From NCBI GenBank assembly GCA_013203045.1, contig JABMQN010000018.1, forward strand, positions 1-36,462: 36,462 nt of DNA, given 5' to 3'. Below are positions 32,390 through 36,462 of the stretch, piece after piece; the first letter of the stretch is position 1, and each line of letters starts with the position of its first letter. This stretch comes from Chloroflexota bacterium (GTDB lineage: Bacteria > Chloroflexota > Dehalococcoidia > SZUA-161 > SpSt-899). The notes under the pieces are model-generated. The model made no database searches, had not been told where the DNA came from, and worked only from the letters and a program-made list of their open reading frames with translations. The translations under genes were made by a program, and so were the position numbers.

Positions 32390-33415
32390 TTATAAACCGG
32401 GTTTCTGATTCGGCTGAACCAGAACCTTGATCTGAGAAGTAGGTTGAGCCAGGTCTTGGAGAGCTTGCTGCACCTTCTCCAGTGGTATTACATCTGAGAT
32501 CATGCCCTCAACCTTTATCTTTCCCTGCTTGAAAAGATCCAGTGCCAGAGGAAACTCGTCCAAGTAAGCGAACGATCCCTTTACTTCGATTTCCTTCCAC
32601 ATCCAAAACTCAGGGATGACGTTTGCTGAAAGTCCTGCGCCGACTACGATGACCTTTCCTTGGCACTTAACAGTATCAACCGCTTGCTGCAAGACAGATG
32701 GTGCGGCACTACACATGAAGGCTACGTCTGCGCCTCCTCCCGTTAGATTGGCAATCTCGCCAGGAATGTTTGTACTGCTCGGATCGAAAACTTCGTCAGC
32801 ACCGAGAATGCTGGCAGCTTGGGATCGACTTGGCGCAGGTTCGACGACATAGATCGTGCTTGCTCCGGCAAGGCGAGCGATTTGCAGGACGAACAAACCA
32901 ATAGATCCGGCTCCGAAAATTACAACGGAATCACCAACGCGAATGCCAGATCGGTTCACTGCACGAAGGGAAACAGCACAGGGTTCGATGTTAGCCGCTT
33001 CTTCATCGGTAACCTCATCCGGGAGGTGATGAAGCATACTGGCATTGGTCGTGACATATTCTGCAAAGGCTCCAGGCATTCCCTCATTTACGCCGAGGAA
33101 CTTGAGATCGACGCAATGGTGCCACTCCCCACTCTGACAAAATCGGCACTCTCCGCACTTCACCGACGGCATCACGGTTACACGATCGCCCACAGACCAT
33201 CCCTCTACCGTGGGTCCGATCTCATGAATCGTACCGCAAAACTCATGCCCGATGACCAGCCCCGTGGGGAAGAATCCTTCACTGAATAAGCGGACATCTG
33301 ATCCACAGATGCCACAGTATGTCACCCTGATTACTACCTTTCCTGGCCCGGCAACTGGGGCGGGCATCTCCTCAATTGCAAGTGATCCTTTTCCCTTGAA
33401 AACAGCGGCTTTCAT
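32390..33415 (-). CDS. Zinc-dependent alcohol dehydrogenase (MDR, sorbitol/threonine dehydrogenase-like)
   Basis: A 341-residue zinc MDR. Catalytic zinc ligands are the Cys in TYCGICGSD (residue 37 region), the GHE at about 59-61 and the Glu in IEPCAV near 145. The four structural-zinc cysteines are in CGECRFCQSGEWHHC near 89-103. The Rossmann motif is FGAGSIG near 168, followed by V-E-P-A-P in place of an Asp-containing NAD site. Such enzymes oxidise secondary alcohols or polyols with NAD. It lies 23 bases from the acetone-carboxylase gamma gene and could convert a secondary alcohol to the ketone that the carboxylase uses; this link is inference. The Shine-Dalgarno is GAGG. Confidence 0.87.
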   Translation of the reverse strand: MKAAVFKGKGSLAIEEMPAPVAGPGKVVIRVTYCGICGSDVRLFSEGFFPTGLVIGHEFCGTIHEIGPTVEGWSVGDRVTVMPSVKCGECRFCQSGEWHHCVDLKFLGVNEGMPGAFAEYVTTNASMLHHLPDEVTDEEAANIEPCAVSLRAVNRSGIRVGDSVVIFGAGSIGLFVLQIARLAGASTIYVVEPAPSRSQAASILGADEVFDPSSTNIPGEIANLTGGGADVAFMCSAAPSVLQQAVDTVKCQGKVIVVGAGLSANVIPEFWMWKEIEVKGSFAYLDEFPLALDLFKQGKIKVEGMISDVIPLEKVQQALQDLAQPTSQIKVLVQPNQKPGL

Positions 33416-33438
33416 TTAAAAAACCTCTAAGTTGTGAC

Positions 33439-33984
33439 CTAGACTTTTGTTGCCCACTCCTTGATGACTTCCTGACTCAAATCTTTGTATTCCTTTTCAT
33501 CTGGGAGCGGCCTGCCCAGCCAATCACGGTAAAAGGAATCGATATCGGGAAGGAACTCGAAAATGACCGGATAGCCAATCGGGACACTTTCCACTTTGAG
33601 CATGGACCCACATCCCGGACAATAATACTCCCGAATTTCGCCCAGGTCCGGATCAGGGCATTTGACGCCCGGATAGATTTCCTCTAATTTTTGACGGTCA
33701 TCCCGGGCATAGATTAGAGCACTCAGTTTCCAGTTACGCCGATAGTCCCCGAACTCTTGTCCGCAATCGCATTTCACGATGCGCTCGCCATCCTTCTGAA
33801 CGACGTGAAGGTGTTCGTTTAAAGGAAGTAGAATCTTTTCTGACCAGGGTACACGTTCCTGAAGTATCTCGATATATTTATCGAACCGGTCATTGTCCTT
33901 GGGCTGGCTCATGATCTCCTTGACCTTTTCCCAACGGAGATTACCATCATACAGGTCTTTCAAATCTTCTTTGCTGTGTTCCAT
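33439..33984 (-). CDS. acxC: Acetone carboxylase gamma subunit-like protein
   Basis: A 181-residue protein that matches the acetone carboxylase gamma family (PF08882 by memory). It has an N-terminal helical region and a zinc-binding pair of clusters, CDCGQEFGDYRRNWK near residue 87 and YCPGCGSMLKVE near 139. The gamma subunit holds zinc and completes the (alpha-beta-gamma)2 enzyme that carboxylates acetone with ATP and bicarbonate. It follows the alpha-like gene by 68 bases. Close relatives also serve acetophenone or other ketone carboxylases, so the substrate is open. GGGG precedes the ATG. Confidence 0.85.
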   Translation of the reverse strand: MEHSKEDLKDLYDGNLRWEKVKEIMSQPKDNDRFDKYIEILQERVPWSEKILLPLNEHLHVVQKDGERIVKCDCGQEFGDYRRNWKLSALIYARDDRQKLEEIYPGVKCPDPDLGEIREYYCPGCGSMLKVESVPIGYPVIFEFLPDIDSFYRDWLGRPLPDEKEYKDLSQEVIKEWATKV

Positions 33985-34052
33985 TTTTTCACCCCTTTTG
34001 GATTACGCTAGCTCGAGCTACCGTAAATGAGGCAACAGTGTAACTGTCGCGC

Positions 34053-36248
34053 TTAAAAATTAAAATCCTCAGAGAGGGTCCAGAAATCCTTGAATTCTTG
34101 TGTGAATACCTCACTCAGCTTCATGCTGCTCTGGTACATTTCAGTCAGCAGAGGATCGAGGTCTTTCTCAAGCACTCGCTGCCTTATTTTTCGCCAGTAT
34201 TCCTCTACAGGTACACCGCGCGAAAGTCTTTCTTTACGCTTTTCTTCTCGGAGTTTCTTTGTCTCCGCTTCATCGATAGTCCACTCTTTGGTTTTCTCAT
34301 CGTAATTGGCGGCTATGCAGTACACGTTTCTGCTTATCTCCTCATTGGCCAATCCGTTGTCGAGGTCTGCTTTTTGGAGTGCCAGGTCCCTCTCGATCGG
34401 GTCGCCCAGACCTCCGGCGGAGCCATTATCGGAAAAGACGACGTCTCCATTCCGCACCTCCATGGGAGCTGGCATATGACTGAGGGGGATCACCTCGCCA
34501 GGGAACCGATCGATGAATTCAGCAGGGTGGTCCATGCCATGAAGGAACAGAGGCTCCCGCTTCTCCATCCGTTCCGCCAGATTTTCGTAGCGAAGCAGGA
34601 AGGTAGTTCGCTTGCTGCCTGGGTATCCGCCAAACATGCCGATATTGGGAATTAGTCGATCGTGAGCACATCCCACCAACCCGGCAGCGACGCACAAACC
34701 GGCACCGTGAATCATGGTGATTTTGGGCAGTGACAGTCCGGCACGGTATTTCCCATATCCCAAAGAGTAGGGATCAAGCTGTTTCCCCATCTCCATTTCA
34801 GGCACAAATAATTCCCACACTTCGTCGGCGCCAAGATCGACTTCCAAAGTGCCTATCCATCCTCCGGCATCTATGCCGTCACAGACTCCCCTGGCGCCTG
34901 CACCCAGGTGCCCCAGCCCGCCAGCCATCATCGGGCGCTTGTTGCCGTACTGGTCATAGCCGGCCATTTGGAGGGTCGATCCGGAGCGGTAATTATAAAT
35001 CTCCTCCCGGAACCCCCTCAGATAGAAGGCGGAACCCAGCATCCCTAGCCACAGGCTACACATATCCACCAGCGGAAGCCATGGGGTAGAAGTTGCCAGA
35101 TGTTTGACTTCAGTCGGATTGAGCAGGGAATCTACAGGAGGCTTGAGGTCAAATGGCAGGAGCGATCCGAGATTACCCCGACCATCGTAGGAAAGGGTTT
35201 GCACGACGGCAATCGAGATGCCTCCCCACAATCCCGATGGGGTAGCATTGAACGGGTGCCAGCCCCACTCGCCAGTCCCTTCAAAATCCAGCACTATGTT
35301 TCCCGATGGCAGGATATCCATCTGCATGGGAACCAGTCGGATCATGTCTTTTTTGCCGGGCAGCCAGGCCACCGGTTGATCTGCCATATATATCTCGCAT
35401 GGGACTACGTCGCGGTAACGGCCCGGTATCGTCCTCTGCCGGATCCGTTTGTACTGGTTGCGGCGCTCTTCTTCGATAAGCTCTCTCGTTGCCTGCTTGA
35501 AGAAGTCTAGCCCGAACTCCCGGATCACGTTTTTGACCTCTTCGCGAACCCGGATATCGGCGGCTACCGCTCCCTTCCGGTCCAGTAAAAAAAGGTCGGC
35601 CAAACCGAGGCTGATTTCGATCTTGATCTCATAATCCCGCCGCAACTTATTGTTAAATCCAATTTTCTCAGCGCAGAACTTAAGTCCATCGGTAGCCCGC
35701 TCTACATTGGGCACCGGCATACACCCAGGGGTTACTGCGCCGCTATCCATTTCCATAATTACCGTGGATACCCAGCCGATCAGTTCCCCTTCCCAGTAAA
35801 TAGGCATGCAGTCATAGACATCGGCGGCATGGACTCCGGCAATAACGGGATCGTTGCAACTGAAGATATCGCCATCGTCAATGCCCACCTCTTCTTCGTA
35901 GTTATGTTCGATCATCCATTGAATAACATCCCCCATGCAACGGATATGAACCTGGATGCCTGTGGACTGGGCGATGCAATCGCCCTCCGGGGTATAGAAA
36001 CCGACGCAAAGCTCGGCGACCTCCCGAACGAATGGGGAGCCGCTGACCTTCTTGGTGGTCTCCCTGCCTGAGATCAGCGCTGATACGAGCCGGGAATGAA
36101 AAAGCTCGGCTTTGACCGGATCATTTTTTAAAACATGAGGATCGGTGACACCAGCGTAACAGCCGGTCTCTTCGTACAATCGTTTGTTGTCCTCAAGCAT
36201 CTGCTTGAGGGTCCTGCCACTATCTCCAATTCCTTTGTGTTCACTCAT
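34053..36248 (-). CDS. Acetone carboxylase alpha subunit / hydantoinase B (HyuB) family protein
   Basis: A 731-residue HyuB/acetone carboxylase alpha protein. The start at 36248 has GGAGG five bases upstream; the ORF track used a TTG four codons earlier. The family motif GDIFSCNDPVIAGVHAADV near residues 126-144 includes the G-x-H-x-x-D that I recall as a metal-binding site. Later stretches LDFEGTGEWGWHPFNATPSG, GGLGHLGAGARGVCDGID and NGSAGGLGDPIERD are typical. In acetone carboxylase this subunit holds the manganese site and works with a HyuA-like beta subunit, which hydrolyses ATP, and a gamma subunit. The beta gene would normally sit upstream but an insertion sequence end is found there. 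Confidence 0.88.
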   Translation of the reverse strand: MSEHKGIGDSGRTLKQMLEDNKRLYEETGCYAGVTDPHVLKNDPVKAELFHSRLVSALISGRETTKKVSGSPFVREVAELCVGFYTPEGDCIAQSTGIQVHIRCMGDVIQWMIEHNYEEEVGIDDGDIFSCNDPVIAGVHAADVYDCMPIYWEGELIGWVSTVIMEMDSGAVTPGCMPVPNVERATDGLKFCAEKIGFNNKLRRDYEIKIEISLGLADLFLLDRKGAVAADIRVREEVKNVIREFGLDFFKQATRELIEEERRNQYKRIRQRTIPGRYRDVVPCEIYMADQPVAWLPGKKDMIRLVPMQMDILPSGNIVLDFEGTGEWGWHPFNATPSGLWGGISIAVVQTLSYDGRGNLGSLLPFDLKPPVDSLLNPTEVKHLATSTPWLPLVDMCSLWLGMLGSAFYLRGFREEIYNYRSGSTLQMAGYDQYGNKRPMMAGGLGHLGAGARGVCDGIDAGGWIGTLEVDLGADEVWELFVPEMEMGKQLDPYSLGYGKYRAGLSLPKITMIHGAGLCVAAGLVGCAHDRLIPNIGMFGGYPGSKRTTFLLRYENLAERMEKREPLFLHGMDHPAEFIDRFPGEVIPLSHMPAPMEVRNGDVVFSDNGSAGGLGDPIERDLALQKADLDNGLANEEISRNVYCIAANYDEKTKEWTIDEAETKKLREEKRKERLSRGVPVEEYWRKIRQRVLEKDLDPLLTEMYQSSMKLSEVFTQEFKDFWTLSEDFNF

Positions 36249-36266
36249 TTTGACCTCCAATAAATC

Positions 36267-36287
36267 CCTCTCCCTTCTTGGGAGAGG
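36267..36287. repeat. Short palindrome (common dispersed repeat) upstream of alpha subunit
   Basis: CCTCTCCC (36267-36274) pairs with GGGAGAGG (36280-36287), followed by TTAGGTGAGGG. The text resembles an intergenic element that is widespread in bacterial genomes. It sits between the alpha-subunit start and the transposase end. Confidence 0.55.
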
Positions 36288-36326
36288 TTAGGTGAGGGTT
36301 TTCCGATAAGCTGTTTTCAACGGTGC

Positions 36327-36371
36327 AACCCGGAACATAGTTGACACGTTAAACCGGGCACATGGTTGACA
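36327..36371. repeat. Tandem 20-base repeat at the insertion-sequence end
   Basis: AACCCGGAACATAGTTGACA (36327-36346) and AACCGGGCACATGGTTGACA (36352-36371) match at 17 of 20 positions and have a 25-base period. On the minus strand each begins TGTCAAC. The pair lies between the alpha-subunit gene and the end of the transposase, where the terminal repeat of an insertion sequence should be. Confidence 0.6.
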
Positions 36372-36378
36372 GAATTAC

Positions 36379-36462
36379 CTACCTTTTACCTTTAGATCGT
36401 TTCCTTGATCTGGATTTATAAGGCATTACTTTGCCTGTTAACTCATTCAGCGTACCCAGTGA
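36379..36462 (-). CDS. C-terminal end of a transposase (partial at window edge)
   Basis: On the minus strand an open frame enters at the right edge and stops at 36379 (TAG). Its 27 residues read LGTLNELTGKVMPYKSRSRK followed by RSKGKR. The strongly basic tail and adjacent terminal-like repeats fit the C-terminus of an IS481- or IS3-type DDE transposase; the family is only a guess from 27 residues. The rest of the gene is outside the window. Confidence 0.5.
   Translation of the reverse strand, partial: SLGTLNELTGKVMPYKSRSRKRSKGKR

Larger units (their letters stand above)
36319..36462 (-). mobile_element. Right-edge insertion sequence, 3' end only
   Basis: Combines the transposase C-terminus and the tandem TGTCAAC-type repeats. 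The exact boundary and any target-site duplication cannot be fixed because the other end is out of view. Confidence 0.45.

Noticed and set aside
1-36462. Archaeal origin of the window, suggested by archaellin-like genes
   Set aside because: Strong bacterial Shine-Dalgarno sites with GTG use, lipoprotein signals, hairpin terminators and bacterial-type gene families argue for a bacterium.

Overview
The window looks like a chromosomal segment of a bacterium, most likely an uncultured Chloroflexota of the Dehalococcoidia type. This is inferred from a combination of traits, not from a marker gene. The traits are bacterial Shine-Dalgarno sites and lipoprotein signals, archaellin-like filament genes (known in some Chloroflexota), many SDR and CoA-linked catabolic genes, a DUF5679-like zinc ribbon, and intergenic gaps filled with several kinds of palindromic repeat. 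No rRNA, tRNA or CRISPR array was seen.

Left part (1-6.3 kb). A truncated DUF5679-like gene leaves the left edge. After a 570-base gap comes a soluble ComEC-type metallo-beta-lactamase hydrolase on the + strand. Convergent to it is a two-gene archaellin-like operon on the - strand. The downstream gene of that pair has a carbohydrate-binding-like beta-sandwich inserted between the archaellin N- and C-terminal parts. An SDR dehydrogenase (-) and a LivJ-type lipoprotein (+) follow.

Middle part (6.4-17.7 kb, all - strand). Six exported proteins form a surface-protein cluster. Four share a C-terminal module of about 295 residues that ends in a nearly constant 'Y-Q-G...I..G-S' tail. Two of these are little more than that module (335 and 356 aa). 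The other two carry it behind large adhesive or lectin-like regions: DUF2341 plus lectin and MAM-like domains (1201 aa), and a DNRLRE/CBM96-like domain (922 aa). Two further proteins are held in the membrane by a C-terminal helix and basic tail: an Ig-like protein reminiscent of DUF916 WxL-interacting proteins, and an FnIII protein. The layout resembles the WxL/csc surface complexes of Firmicutes without the WxL signature. I regard it as the most likely undescribed system here.

Right part (18.1-36.3 kb, all - strand) is a long co-directional catabolic cluster. In transcription order it holds: acetone-carboxylase-like alpha and gamma subunits; a zinc alcohol dehydrogenase; a ThDP 2-hydroxyacyl-CoA-lyase-like enzyme; a second LivJ-type lipoprotein; two SDRs; a CurA-type enoyl/enone reductase; a 4-hydroxybutyryl-CoA dehydratase-family protein that keeps its iron-sulfur ligands; an ATC-hydrolase-like protein; two tandem cytoplasmic molybdopterin oxidoreductases with one four-cluster ferredoxin subunit; and another SDR. 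Together they suggest uptake and anaerobic degradation of a ketone, hydroxy-acid or related CoA-linked compound; the substrate cannot be read from sequence. The end of an insertion sequence lies at the right edge, where the acetone carboxylase beta (HyuA-like) gene would be expected.

Starts were chosen by Shine-Dalgarno position where the ORF track began too early (3286, 4500, 5004, 21859, 28335, 29208, 36248). Family calls come from motif recognition and remembered alignments; no search was run.
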